DNA of 64,000 nucleotides, taken from contig NZ_CABJDN010000008.1 of assembly GCF_902364365.1 (NCBI RefSeq), positions 50,532 to 114,531 of the forward strand, given 5' to 3'. Both the position numbers and the translations under genes were made by a program. Positions 26,429 to 35,545 of the stretch are shown piece by piece. The notes under the pieces were generated by a model, which was not told the origin of the DNA, searched no databases, and was given only the letters and a program-made list of their open reading frames with translations. The number at the start of each line of letters is the position of its first letter. Positions within the stretch are counted from its first letter, which is position 1. This stretch comes from Bacteroides intestinalis (lineage in GTDB: Bacteria; Bacteroidota; Bacteroidia; Bacteroidales; Bacteroidaceae).

Positions 26429-28396
26429 ATGAAACGAAACAAACTATATATTCTCCCGTTGATACTCTCATTATTCTGGGGTCTCACCTCTTGCGATGAT
26501 GACTCCTCGATAGAATCAACAGGAATAGAACCGGCAAGAGGAATTACTCTAAAACTATCTATGCCCAGTTCCGCAATTTCACGTGCAACAGAAGAACCGG
26601 GTGAAGAGGCACTCAATGAGAATACAATAAAATCATTGGATGTTTTCATATACCGTGAAGGTGCAGATGAATGTCTGTTCTACCAGCATTTCACATTTTC
26701 TCCCGAACTGACCGGAACGGAGGAACATGTAGCTCTGTTGACTGCCCAACAAGAGAAATTCGATCTAAATATCAACCATACTATTTATGTAGTAGCCAAC
26801 AGTACGGAGACGATTCCAACTGCAGGTCTGTCTCTCCCACAACTGAAAGCACTTGCCGCTCCTACTCTGGATGCCGATAAGAAACAGGATGCCTTCTTAA
26901 TGGATGGCAAACAAACAATGGTACTGAATGACGGAGTCGTTATCAACAAAGAAATTCCAGTCGTTCTCAAACGTGCTGCCGCAAAAATAAGAATAAGCCT
27001 GAACTACATAAACGGTTACACCTCCATAGACAATAGAATACCTTCTAAAAAGATGGTTAACTATGCCGCCAGTGGCTCATCCATTGCAGATGGAAATATA
27101 GACATTCCCAGTCTGCAGAGCATGAACTCATTTACGGAACAAAATACGGGTGCAGGTAACAACAATCAATTCATTCTATATTCCTATGCCAACGACTGGA
27201 CGAAGGATGCAGACCGGGAGACTTATGTACTCATCAACGTCCCGGTAAAGGATGCCGGTGGTAATACTATAGACCAGAACTATTACAAAATTCCAGTAAA
27301 CTATCGTCTACCCGACGGAAGTACAAACCAGGCGGAAAGCCTCTATAAACTGGAACGTAACCGCTTGTATGATATCCGGGTGAACATAGACAAGGCCGGT
27401 GATACCGATCCTCATTCCGCAGTTCAGCTGAATGCCGGATATACTATACAAGATTGGAGTACCCATGAAGTACTTGTTTCTGTAGAAGGTATTAACTTCA
27501 TCTATGTAAAAGATACCAAGATTTCTATGCCCAACAGTACACAGTTTACCACTACCTTCCAGTCATCTACACCGGACGTAGTGATTAAGCAGATTACAGT
27601 GAATGGAACAACAGTTTCCAACGGAGGAAAAGAGGTAAATATTACCGTTACCCCAAATGCAAAATCCGGCAACGTAACTATAACAAGTCCACTTCCTGAA
27701 AACTTTTTAGCTAAGGATATAGCTTTTCAGGTAGCAAATGGTGCCGGACTCACTCAAAATATTACTGTCTCCCAATATCCGGCCCTTTATATCGGGTCCG
27801 ATATCTCAGCTGATGCTCCCGGTGGAAGCCAGGGACAGAATAATACAAAGATGTATATAATGAACTCTTTCGTTGCCGATTTCTCTACTCTTCCCAATCC
27901 GGATGAGTTTGACGAAGACTTCGGTAGCGGATATTCCCATTATGCGGCCAATCCCACATTAGGTGCATCCTATGCTTCCTATATACGCGATAATGCCGTA
28001 CTCGGTTATCCATTGACCGACAGTGAACACGCTGCCATAGACACTGAAGAAAACAACCGGAGGATTTCTCCGCATTTCATGCTTGCTTCACAACATGGTA
28101 CGACAACGGCAGACACATACACCGTATCAAGAGCTAAATGCCGGGATTATGTAGAACGGGATGCCACCACCGGAGAAACCTACTCTGACTGGCGTATGCC
28201 TACGCAAGCAGAGATATACCTCATAGATGTCTTACAAAATATCCGGATTTGTGAAGTAAAAGGTATCCTCGAAGGAAATTATTATTGGAGTTCAAATGCC
28301 AACGGTGCTGTTAATTTTATGGATCCCCGTGTCGGAGAAGGTGGAAAGTTCAGTCCCCTGAATGCATCTGTTCGATGCGTACGCGACATTCGATAA
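26429..28396 (+). CDS. Fimbrial tip-type lipoprotein with a lectin-like C-terminal domain
   Basis: 655 residues. The lipobox LTSC gives Cys22, and RATEEPGEE near residue 50 may be an Arg processing site. The N-terminal fimbrillin domain contains IKSLDVFIYREG and VVLKRAAAKIRISL. The last ~110 residues contain CRDYVE, YSDWRMPTQAEIYLID, YYWSSNANGAVN and VRCVRDI, the WR-(M/L)P-T...YWSS...RCVRD pattern of the DUF1566/FISUMP group, a C-type-lectin-like fold. That suggests an adhesive tip. It is fourth in the operon, 8 bp after the previous gene. Confidence 0.75.
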   Translation: MKRNKLYILPLILSLFWGLTSCDDDSSIESTGIEPARGITLKLSMPSSAISRATEEPGEEALNENTIKSLDVFIYREGADECLFYQHFTFSPELTGTEEHVALLTAQQEKFDLNINHTIYVVANSTETIPTAGLSLPQLKALAAPTLDADKKQDAFLMDGKQTMVLNDGVVINKEIPVVLKRAAAKIRISLNYINGYTSIDNRIPSKKMVNYAASGSSIADGNIDIPSLQSMNSFTEQNTGAGNNNQFILYSYANDWTKDADRETYVLINVPVKDAGGNTIDQNYYKIPVNYRLPDGSTNQAESLYKLERNRLYDIRVNIDKAGDTDPHSAVQLNAGYTIQDWSTHEVLVSVEGINFIYVKDTKISMPNSTQFTTTFQSSTPDVVIKQITVNGTTVSNGGKEVNITVTPNAKSGNVTITSPLPENFLAKDIAFQVANGAGLTQNITVSQYPALYIGSDISADAPGGSQGQNNTKMYIMNSFVADFSTLPNPDEFDEDFGSGYSHYAANPTLGASYASYIRDNAVLGYPLTDSEHAAIDTEENNRRISPHFMLASQHGTTTADTYTVSRAKCRDYVERDATTGETYSDWRMPTQAEIYLIDVLQNIRICEVKGILEGNYYWSSNANGAVNFMDPRVGEGGKFSPLNASVRCVRDIR

Positions 28397-28426
28397 ACAG
28401 TACTGATGAATTAAAATTAGAAAAGT

Positions 28427-30583
28427 ATGAAAAGATTAACCTACCTTATAGCACTCTTCGGTCTTCTTCTGACCTCATGCACCGATGAAGATAGCCTCAG
28501 CAATCCACCGACCGGAAATAACAATAAGACCGTCTTCCAATTCTCGGTAAATATGCCTGAGTATACCTCTGTACGCACCCGTGCCGCCATAAATGAAAAT
28601 GCGGTTAATGACCTTTGGTTAATGACCTTCGATACCAACGGACTATTCATTGGACGGGCTCATGCCTCCCTCCTGAGCAGTAATAGCAATGGTACCGGAA
28701 CATTTCAGGCAAACATTCCCGATGATTCAAGAATCATTCACCTCATTGCCAACTATTCCCAATGGGATAGTTTTGACGAACGTGCCGCCATGCAAAAAGA
28801 TGAAAGGGAAATAATACCTTCATTGAGTAGCAGTAATTTAGTTTTCTGGGGAAGACAAACAATCTCTTCACCCAGCGACAGCCCCAATGTCACACTTTAC
28901 CGTAACCTGGCCAAAGTAACCGTTGAGAATGAAGCAACCAACTTTGAAGTAACGGGATATGCGCTCTGTAACTATACAAGTAGCGGAACCATAGCTCCAT
29001 TCAATCCGAGTGCTCCTACCACTCCATTCACTTTAATAGACGGTAAACCGACCTTGCCGCGTAACCCTATCTCCAAGACTGACCAGAACGCTGCTGACTG
29101 TAATATGGAGCCCAAATATATGTTCGAGAATGAAAACTTCTCCAACGATCAGACATATATCATCCTCAAAGGGAAATTGGCAGGAAAAACCGAGGAACTT
29201 TATTACAAGATACAACTTCTCGATACAGATAAGAACCCCTATCCGGTTATGAGGAATTATCATTATAAGATTGTGATAAAATCTTTTAGTGAGAGCGCAA
29301 ACGGAAGTACTGAATTTGCAGATGCAAAAACTTCGGAACCTTCCAATAACATTTATGCCGAGATATTCAAGGAATCTCCTTCTATCTCCGACAATAACAA
29401 CAATGTACTGACGGTTAGCAATCTGCATTTCCTATTCACTCAGGCAGGTACCCTGAAAGTATCAGCCCAGTATACAGTGAACGGCGTAACCGATAATTCA
29501 AAGATCAGTGTATCTATAGCAGAAGACCAGGGAAGTATACTTCACAACCTGGCCTATGACGGAAACGGTAATATTTCTGCCGATGTATCCCGTATTATTA
29601 CAGGGCAATACGAAGCGACAATCACCGTCAAGGCAGGAGTACTTTCACGTAGTATCACAGTTATATCCAGCGCATTGTATTCGTTCGATCCCGCCGGCTT
29701 ATCACCCGAAATATACACTGCCCGTGATCAGGATGTAGCACTGAGCTTTACAATACCCTCAACAATCCCCTACTATCTGTATCCGCTGAAGTGTACCATT
29801 ACTACAGGCAACCTTTACCCGGTAGAACCGAACAAGAACCTACAACTGGAATATACTAACGGTGGGTATCAATATGTTTATTGGGCTACCGGCCCCGGAA
29901 CTAAAGTATTGAATTTCCGTACCAGTCTTGAGAATAGTGATGAAACAGTTTTGATAGCCAATGAAATCTTCCAGACAAAGAGTGTAGTAGTAAAAGCACG
30001 GCATTTTACCAACGTTTCTGTCAATGGAGACAATACGGTGAACTATGGCGTGAACAATACAGCCAGCTTTATGTTTACTATTCCATCATATCCGGACTAT
30101 CCGCCCACATACCCGTTAACGGTGTTTATTGCAACTCAAAATCTGCAAACCACCCAAAGCGGATGGACAGCAGTTGCAGGTGGCTATCAATATACCTACA
30201 CTTCACAGCCTTCAGGAGGGCAAACCGTTACGTTTACTTCAAAAAAGGCTTTAAGTAGTGAAAAACTGATACTATCTGCTCCCGGATTTAGTCCTACGAC
30301 CATTGGCTTTGAGAATATTCTGGCGCAGTCAGTAACTGTCGGAAATACGATACAGGTTTATCAGAATAACGGTTTGCTCAATATCCCCCGTTATACCGTA
30401 ACTTCATCGGACACCGGCATTGCAGCTGGTTTTACAGCCAGCCGGACCAGTACTTATTCAACTACTATATACGCCGGAGCCAAATTGAATGATGTAGTTA
30501 CTTTCACTCTGAGAAACTATGGCTATTCCGCCACATACAAAGTGGAAGAGTTACTGCAAAATCCGGCTATTGTTTTACGATAA
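28427..30583 (+). CDS. Large fimbrial lipoprotein with tandem beta-domain repeats (DUF4906-like)
   Basis: 718 residues. The lipobox LTSC gives Cys18. The N-terminal half has fimbrillin features (VRTRAAINENAVNDLWLMTFDTNG; RNLAKVTVENEA), including Arg residues suited to maturation. The C-terminal half holds two related ~110-residue modules, about 440-540 and 545-650: VALSFTIPSTIPYYLYPLKCTITTGNLYP and ASFMFTIPSYPDYPPTYPLTVFIATQNLQ are homologous starts, each followed by GGYQY(V/T)Y. These repeats look like Ig-type stalk domains. It is probably another tip or stalk subunit. The DUF4906 assignment is from memory of the family layout. Confidence 0.7.
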   Translation: MKRLTYLIALFGLLLTSCTDEDSLSNPPTGNNNKTVFQFSVNMPEYTSVRTRAAINENAVNDLWLMTFDTNGLFIGRAHASLLSSNSNGTGTFQANIPDDSRIIHLIANYSQWDSFDERAAMQKDEREIIPSLSSSNLVFWGRQTISSPSDSPNVTLYRNLAKVTVENEATNFEVTGYALCNYTSSGTIAPFNPSAPTTPFTLIDGKPTLPRNPISKTDQNAADCNMEPKYMFENENFSNDQTYIILKGKLAGKTEELYYKIQLLDTDKNPYPVMRNYHYKIVIKSFSESANGSTEFADAKTSEPSNNIYAEIFKESPSISDNNNNVLTVSNLHFLFTQAGTLKVSAQYTVNGVTDNSKISVSIAEDQGSILHNLAYDGNGNISADVSRIITGQYEATITVKAGVLSRSITVISSALYSFDPAGLSPEIYTARDQDVALSFTIPSTIPYYLYPLKCTITTGNLYPVEPNKNLQLEYTNGGYQYVYWATGPGTKVLNFRTSLENSDETVLIANEIFQTKSVVVKARHFTNVSVNGDNTVNYGVNNTASFMFTIPSYPDYPPTYPLTVFIATQNLQTTQSGWTAVAGGYQYTYTSQPSGGQTVTFTSKKALSSEKLILSAPGFSPTTIGFENILAQSVTVGNTIQVYQNNGLLNIPRYTVTSSDTGIAAGFTASRTSTYSTTIYAGAKLNDVVTFTLRNYGYSATYKVEELLQNPAIVLR

Positions 30584-30605
30584 TATAATATAATATAATG
30601 AAAAT

Positions 30606-31187
30606 ATGAAAACTATTAAATTCCTTTTGTTGGCAGCCCTGATGTTCACATACACCAACAGTATGTACGGGCAAGATAAGAGCCACTACATGCCTAAATT
30701 TGCAATAAAAACCAATGCATTGTATTGGGCAACTACGACAGCCAACCTTGGTTTTGAGGTCGGACTCTCCAAAAAGTTAACCCTTGATGTATCCGGTAAC
30801 TACAATCCCTGGAAATTCTCGGATCACAAACAAATCAAGCACTGGCTGGTACAGCCCGAACTACGTTATTGGCTGTGCGAGCGCTTTTACGGACATTTCT
30901 TTGGCGTCCACGCCCATTATGCAGAAGCAAACGTCAGCAACCTCAACATCTTAGGTTTGGGACACGAACGCTACCAAGGCAACATTTATGGAGCCGGCAT
31001 TTCATACGGATACCAATGGATACTGAACAAGCGTTGGAGTATGGAAGCTGAAATTGGTGTAGGCTATGCCCGCATAGACTACGATAAGTACAACTGCGGA
31101 AAATGCGGAAGCAAACTCGATAGCGGACACAAGAACTACATTGGCCCTACCAAAGTAGCATTAAACATCATATACGTCATAAAATAA
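30606..31187 (+). CDS. DUF3575 outer-membrane protein of the fimbrial locus
   Basis: 193 residues. A signal peptide ends at MYGQ. The mature protein starts with AIKTNALYWATTTANLGFEVGLSKKLTLDVSGNYNPW, the DUF3575 signature, and continues with beta strands ending KVALNIIYVIK, consistent with a small outer-membrane barrel. DUF3575 and DUF3868 genes commonly sit together with FimA-type loci in Bacteroides; here they are at the 3' end. A motif YNCGKCGSKLDSG near the C-terminus has two Cys. The role in assembly is inferred from context only. Confidence 0.82.
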   Translation: MKTIKFLLLAALMFTYTNSMYGQDKSHYMPKFAIKTNALYWATTTANLGFEVGLSKKLTLDVSGNYNPWKFSDHKQIKHWLVQPELRYWLCERFYGHFFGVHAHYAEANVSNLNILGLGHERYQGNIYGAGISYGYQWILNKRWSMEAEIGVGYARIDYDKYNCGKCGSKLDSGHKNYIGPTKVALNIIYVIK

Positions 31188-31194
31188 TATAGTC

Positions 31195-32634
31195 ATGAAA
31201 AAGATACTGATATACTCCGTTTTGTGCCTCATTGCCGTACTTCCGGCCCGTGCACAAAAATTCTATAAAGATGCCATCAACATCACCAATGCCTCCCTAT
31301 GGCAACAGGGAGAGTCACTCTACATAAGCATGCAGATGGATATGCGGAACCTGAAAGTCGGCAACGACCGTACTTTGACATTAACTCCCGTACTGGCAGG
31401 TCCGGACAACAACGTCGTATTACCCGAAATCGTTATCAATGGACGCAGAAGGCAAAAAGCTTATCTCCGTGCCATGACATTGGATAAAGCAACCAATATG
31501 GAGATACCTTATAATACTCAGGAAGTTCTGAACTACACCCAGGTCATCCCTTACGAACCATGGATGGAGAATGCTTACCTCAATCTGGAAGAAGACTTAT
31601 GTGGATGCGGCGGACACCAGGAAGTATTGACACAGGAAATGATCCTGAACGGAGTTTCTACGGAAGCCAAACGTCTTGCAGCCTTACAGCCTATCCCCTC
31701 TTACATTCAGCCTAAAGCTGAAGTTGTGAAAGCACGTAGCGAACAATATGAAGCGCATCTTGATTTCCCCGTAGGCAAGTCTGTCATTCTACCGGATTTT
31801 ATGAATAATCAGACTGAGTTACGGAACATCCGGGAAATGTTCAACAAGATACAGAACGATAAGAAACTGACCGTAACAGGTGTCTACATTGAAGGATTCG
31901 CCTCTCCCGAAGGTCCATTGAAGCTCAATGAACAACTCTCCAAGAGCCGTGCTGAAGCCTTGAAAACCTATTTGTCCACACACGAACAGATTCCTGCCAA
32001 ACTCTACAATGTTTCCTTTGGTGGTGAAAACTGGGAAGGACTGGTAAAGGCACTGGAAGCTTCCAACATGAAAGAAAAAACAGAATTCCTCAACATAATC
32101 CATAATACCTCCGACATAGCTCGCCGGAAAGAGGAAATAAAACGAGTAGGTGGCGGTATCCCCTATCGTGAAATGCTGAAAGATTTATATCCGGCACTCC
32201 GCAAGGTGAATTGCCGCATAGACTATACCATTGCTAATTTCAAGGTGGATGAAGGGAAAGAAATCATCAAAACACAGCCCCAGTATCTTAGTCTGAACGA
32301 GATGTACCTGGTAGCAAATACCTATCCCAAGGGTGGTGACGATTTTATCAAAGTCTTCGATATTGCCGTCCGTATGTATCCTGATGACGAAGTAGCCAAC
32401 CTGAATGCAGCCGCTGTAGCTCTATCTAAGAAAGACTTGCCCGATGCACGTAAATACCTGGATAAATCTAATAAGCAGACTGCTGAATATGCCAACAACA
32501 ATGGCATCTACTATTTACTGAGCGGCAATCAAGCACAAGCCATAGTAGAATTTACCAAAGCTGCACAGAATGGTAATGAAGCTGCCCGACACAATTTGGG
32601 AGAAATTGAAAAAGCCATTAAAACAAAGAAGTAA
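31195..32634 (+). CDS. DUF3868 / OmpA-like protein of the fimbrial locus
   Basis: 479 residues. A signal peptide ends at ARAQ. The N-terminal DUF3868 domain (ITNASLWQQGESLYISMQMDM; VVLPEIVINGRRRQKAYLRA) is followed by an OmpA-type peptidoglycan-binding region (VTGVYIEGFASPEGP; NEQLSKSRAEALKTYL, about residues 220-260) and a TPR-like C-terminus (PDDEVANLNAAAVALSKKDLPDARKYL). It probably links the fimbrial base to the wall. It ends just before a strong terminator, closing the operon; the start is only 7 bp after the DUF3575 gene. Confidence 0.85.
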   Translation: MKKILIYSVLCLIAVLPARAQKFYKDAINITNASLWQQGESLYISMQMDMRNLKVGNDRTLTLTPVLAGPDNNVVLPEIVINGRRRQKAYLRAMTLDKATNMEIPYNTQEVLNYTQVIPYEPWMENAYLNLEEDLCGCGGHQEVLTQEMILNGVSTEAKRLAALQPIPSYIQPKAEVVKARSEQYEAHLDFPVGKSVILPDFMNNQTELRNIREMFNKIQNDKKLTVTGVYIEGFASPEGPLKLNEQLSKSRAEALKTYLSTHEQIPAKLYNVSFGGENWEGLVKALEASNMKEKTEFLNIIHNTSDIARRKEEIKRVGGGIPYREMLKDLYPALRKVNCRIDYTIANFKVDEGKEIIKTQPQYLSLNEMYLVANTYPKGGDDFIKVFDIAVRMYPDDEVANLNAAAVALSKKDLPDARKYLDKSNKQTAEYANNNGIYYLLSGNQAQAIVEFTKAAQNGNEAARHNLGEIEKAIKTKK

Positions 32635-32650
32635 TTAAGAAATGAATATA

Positions 32651-32691
32651 AAGAAGCCCCGGAACTAACGATAAAAGTTCCGGGGCTTCTT
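32651..32691. terminator. Terminator of the fimbrial operon
   Basis: The arms AAGAAGCCCCGGAACT (32651-32666) and its perfect complement at 32676-32691 are followed by a T-run. It is strong and probably bidirectional. Confidence 0.92.
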
Positions 32692-32717
32692 TTAGTTATA
32701 TAGCCATCATTGCATTT

Positions 32718-32822
32718 GTTTCCCGGCGTGAAACAAGCAGTTTCATTACTTGAAACAAAGTGTTTCACACCGAGAAACAAACGGTTTCAAGGCATGAAAC
32801 AAATGGTTTCCTGTGGTGAAAC
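32718..32822. repeat. 22-bp array of GTTTC-N7-GAAAC dyads
   Basis: Five units start at 32718, 32740, 32762, 32784 and 32806, exactly 22 bp apart. Each is GTTTC, seven variable bases, GAAACAA and three variable bases; the last ends at GAAAC. The 5-bp arms are perfectly inverted in all five, while all five 7-nt centres differ (CCGGCGT, ATTACTT, ACACCGA, AAGGCAT, CTGTGGT). It lies between the fimbrial terminator and the stop codon of the convergent RDD gene, and is not coding. Confidence 0.88.
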
Positions 32823-32841
32823 TTTCTAAAGACTAAGAATA

Positions 32842-33567
32842 TCAGATTTCCTCTAATGCATAATACTGATAATCACGGAGAACTGTTTGAAGAAACTGTT
32901 CTTGATTACCATCACGGGGAGTTATAGTAAGAAGTTCCTGGACTTTCTTTGCCAATTGTGCAATGCGGTGCACACGGTCTTTCTTGCCGTCCTGCAATGT
33001 CCGGGTAATAACATTTATTTGTTCCAGCGACAAATCGGCTGCTTGTGGATAAGTGGGACGATAATCTTTCGTCAGATAATCAAACTCATCAAGGCTGACA
33101 TGAATCTTGCGATAGTTCTGTTCTTTGATCACCATGGTCCCGGCTGCAAGATCCCCCATTCGCTGACTATTCTTCGTTAATAATACCACCAATAGTCCGA
33201 AACCACCGGTAAGCAGACTATCAATCGGAAAGAGAAGCCAACGAAGCAAATAAGAACTAATGCCGGGTGTAGAACCGTCTGCCTTCACTACACGAATGTT
33301 CATCAGATTTTTCCCGAAACTTCGTCCATGATTGAACATTTCACATAGAAACGAATAGCCTAATATCGGCAGATAGACTACAATCATAATAAGAATCATT
33401 ATAAAATCTGACGAGATTCGGAGTGTAGAAAGCAGGGTAGCCGTTGCGTATACATAGAATCCTATCAGAATAAAATCGATCACCAACGCAATGAGTCGTT
33501 CACCAATACTCGCAGGTGTTTGGCTGATACGAACAAATTGCCCGGTAATAATTGTAGTTTCTGCCAT
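32842..33567 (-). CDS. RDD family membrane protein
   Basis: 241 residues. The RDD domain covers about residues 12-150, with the motif ASIGERLIALVIDFILIG (a variant of the R-D-D pattern), FNHGRSFGKNLMNIRVV and YLLRWLLFPIDSL. Three or so membrane segments are followed by a soluble C-terminal ~90 residues. RDD proteins are often implicated in ion transport. It is divergently transcribed from the SpoIIM-MoxR operon, a neighbourhood conserved in Bacteroidetes, which suggests a shared envelope function. Confidence 0.87.
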   Translation of the reverse strand: MAETTIITGQFVRISQTPASIGERLIALVIDFILIGFYVYATATLLSTLRISSDFIMILIMIVVYLPILGYSFLCEMFNHGRSFGKNLMNIRVVKADGSTPGISSYLLRWLLFPIDSLLTGGFGLLVVLLTKNSQRMGDLAAGTMVIKEQNYRKIHVSLDEFDYLTKDYRPTYPQAADLSLEQINVITRTLQDGKKDRVHRIAQLAKKVQELLTITPRDGNQEQFLQTVLRDYQYYALEEI

Positions 33568-33597
33568 TTCTGATTAAAGATTTTTTGTATATCGTTG

Positions 33598-33605
33598 CAA
33601 ATATA
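33598..33605 (-). promoter_or_regulatory. -7 box (TATATTTG) for the RDD gene
   Basis: On the minus strand TATATTTG fits TAnnTTTG and is 31 bp before the ATG at 33567. I see no good matching box for the opposite operon in this 100-bp divergent spacer. Confidence 0.5.
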
Positions 33606-33668
33606 TCATTATTCTCTTACTTTTGTTATTGATTTCAGACAAAACTTATTTGAAACCTTTGGAAAAGC

Positions 33669-34631
33669 ATGAAAGAAGTAACGTTTATCCGTCGGAATAT
33701 CGATAAATGGAAAGAAGCCGAGAAGGTAGTGGAACAAGCAACAAACTTGTCTCCCGACCGGCTTGCCGATGTATATACGGACCTCACTGCCGATCTGGCG
33801 TTTGCACAAACGCACTTTCCTACTTCACGTATTTCCATTTACCTGAACAACCTTGCTTCTGCACTACATAACAAGATTTACCAAAACAAGCGTGAGAAAT
33901 GGACGAGGATCATCACCTTTTGGACACAAGAAATCCCACAGATCATGTATGATGCCCGTCGGGAACTATTGGTTTCATTTATCATTTTTACCGTCAGCGT
34001 GCTGATTGGAGCAGTTTCTGCAGCGGGTGATCTCGATTTTGTCCGTTTGATTCTGGGGAACGGCTATGTGGACATGACTTTGGATAACATAGCCAACGGT
34101 GAGCCAATGGCAGTGTATAACGGCTCTTCCGAAGTTCCTATGTTCCTGGGAATCACACTAAATAATATTATGGTTTCCTTCTATTGCTTTGCCATGGGAA
34201 TCCTAACAAGCTTTGGTACAGGATATATGCTTTTCAATAATGGAGTTATGATCGGCGCATTCCAGATGTTCTTTTTCCAGCATGGCTTACTTGGAGAATC
34301 CATGCTTGCCATATGGCTGCACGGGACACTTGAAATCTGGTCTATTATTGTAGCCGGAGCTGCCGGACTGGCTTTGGGCAATGGATGGCTTTTCCCCAGA
34401 ACATATTCAAGACTGGAATCGTTCAAGAGAGGAGCCAAAAGAGGAGTGAAAATAGTTGTAGGTACAATCCCCATATTCATAATGGCAGGATTTATCGAAA
34501 GTTTCATCACGCGCCATACCGAATTACCGGACATACTGAGACTCGGCCTGATCCTTATTTCTCTTGCATTTATTATATTTTACTATATTTATTTACCTAA
34601 TAAGAAACGACATGGAATCACAAAAGCCTAA
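33669..34631 (+). CDS. Stage II sporulation protein M (SpoIIM) family membrane protein
   Basis: 320 residues. A soluble N-terminal ~95 residues (KEVTFIRRNIDKWKEAEKVVE) is followed by membrane segments, with the SpoIIM signature region FLGITLNNIMVSFYCFAMGILTSFGTGYMLFNNGVMIGAF and HGTLEIWSIIVAGAAGLALG. The organism does not sporulate; in Bacteroidetes this family occurs next to RDD, MoxR and DUF58 genes. It is the first gene of the operon. Its end overlaps the start of the next gene by 20 bp. Confidence 0.88.
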   Translation: MKEVTFIRRNIDKWKEAEKVVEQATNLSPDRLADVYTDLTADLAFAQTHFPTSRISIYLNNLASALHNKIYQNKREKWTRIITFWTQEIPQIMYDARRELLVSFIIFTVSVLIGAVSAAGDLDFVRLILGNGYVDMTLDNIANGEPMAVYNGSSEVPMFLGITLNNIMVSFYCFAMGILTSFGTGYMLFNNGVMIGAFQMFFFQHGLLGESMLAIWLHGTLEIWSIIVAGAAGLALGNGWLFPRTYSRLESFKRGAKRGVKIVVGTIPIFIMAGFIESFITRHTELPDILRLGLILISLAFIIFYYIYLPNKKRHGITKA

Positions 34632-35535
34632 AATTGCAATGTATGTGAAACGCTCTTTCGGAGAGAAGTTAAACGCATCTTTTGATTTTATAAGGGAGAA
34701 CTGGAAGCTGATGCTGAAGTTTACCACATATCTACTTTTACCACTCTGCCTTATCCAAGCCCTGAGTCTGAATGGGATGATGAAAGGAATGATGAGTGCA
34801 GCGGACATGGATATTTCTTCCGATGCCGCTCTCTTGATTTCATTCCTCTCATACTATGGCCTTTTTGTACTCATCTGTATCATTGGGATGGTATTGCAAG
34901 CTTCCCTCATTTATGCAATGATCCGGACCTATAATGAGCGTGAAGAACGTTTGCAAGGAGTGACCTTGCGAATGTTGACTCCTATGTTGTTCCACAATAT
35001 CAAAAGACTATTCATCATAGCATTTTTCGGACTATTGTTAACAGTATGTGTCAGTTTTGTATTAGGCGCTTTAAGCATTGCATCCCTCCCTGTCGCATAT
35101 CTGTTTGCTCTTATCATAGTACTTCTTGCCCTACCACTTGCCCTCTGGGCACCTATCTACCTATTCGAAGATATTTCCATCATGGATGCATTAAAGAAAA
35201 CTTTCCGTCTGGGCTTTGCTACCTGGGGAGGTATCTTCCTTATTTCTTTAGTTATGGGAATCATAGCCGGCATACTACAGGGAGTCACCTTGGTGCCCTG
35301 GTATGTAGCTACAATTGTGAAAATGCTCTTCACTATGAGTGACGTAGGAAGTGAAGCAACCGTATCAGTAGGATATAGTTTCATGCTCTATCTACTGGCC
35401 ATTGTGCAGGCATTCGGTACTTATCTGGCAATGATTTTTACATTTGTGGGATTAGCTTATCAATACGGACATGCATCCGAAAAGATGGATAGTGTAACGA
35501 TAGAAAGTGACATTGATAACTTTGACAAACTCTAA
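34612..35535 (+). CDS. Multi-pass membrane protein of the SpoIIM-MoxR operon
   Basis: The start at MESQKPKIAMYVKRSFGEKLNAS (307 residues) overlaps the SpoIIM gene by 20 bp; a Met at 34564 is in frame but deep inside SpoIIM. About six hydrophobic segments are visible (LLLPLCLIQALSL; LISFLSYYGLFVLICIIGMVLQ; FIIAFFGLLLTVCVSFVLG; YLFALIIVLLALPLALW; GIFLISLVMGIIAGILQG; FMLYLLAIVQAFGTYLAMIF). I do not recognise a characterised family. Overlap with SpoIIM argues for translational coupling and a joint membrane complex. Confidence 0.75.
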   Translation: MESQKPKIAMYVKRSFGEKLNASFDFIRENWKLMLKFTTYLLLPLCLIQALSLNGMMKGMMSAADMDISSDAALLISFLSYYGLFVLICIIGMVLQASLIYAMIRTYNEREERLQGVTLRMLTPMLFHNIKRLFIIAFFGLLLTVCVSFVLGALSIASLPVAYLFALIIVLLALPLALWAPIYLFEDISIMDALKKTFRLGFATWGGIFLISLVMGIIAGILQGVTLVPWYVATIVKMLFTMSDVGSEATVSVGYSFMLYLLAIVQAFGTYLAMIFTFVGLAYQYGHASEKMDSVTIESDIDNFDKL

Positions 35536-35545
35536 ATCAATTTAA

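Noticed and set aside
32718..32822. GTTTC/GAAAC array as a CRISPR
   Set aside because: Units are 22 bp with 7-nt centres; CRISPR spacers are 25-45 nt, repeats are longer, and no cas genes are nearby.
33669..34631. SpoIIM homologue as evidence of sporulation
   Set aside because: The family is widespread in non-spore-formers; the operon is the MoxR/DUF58 type.
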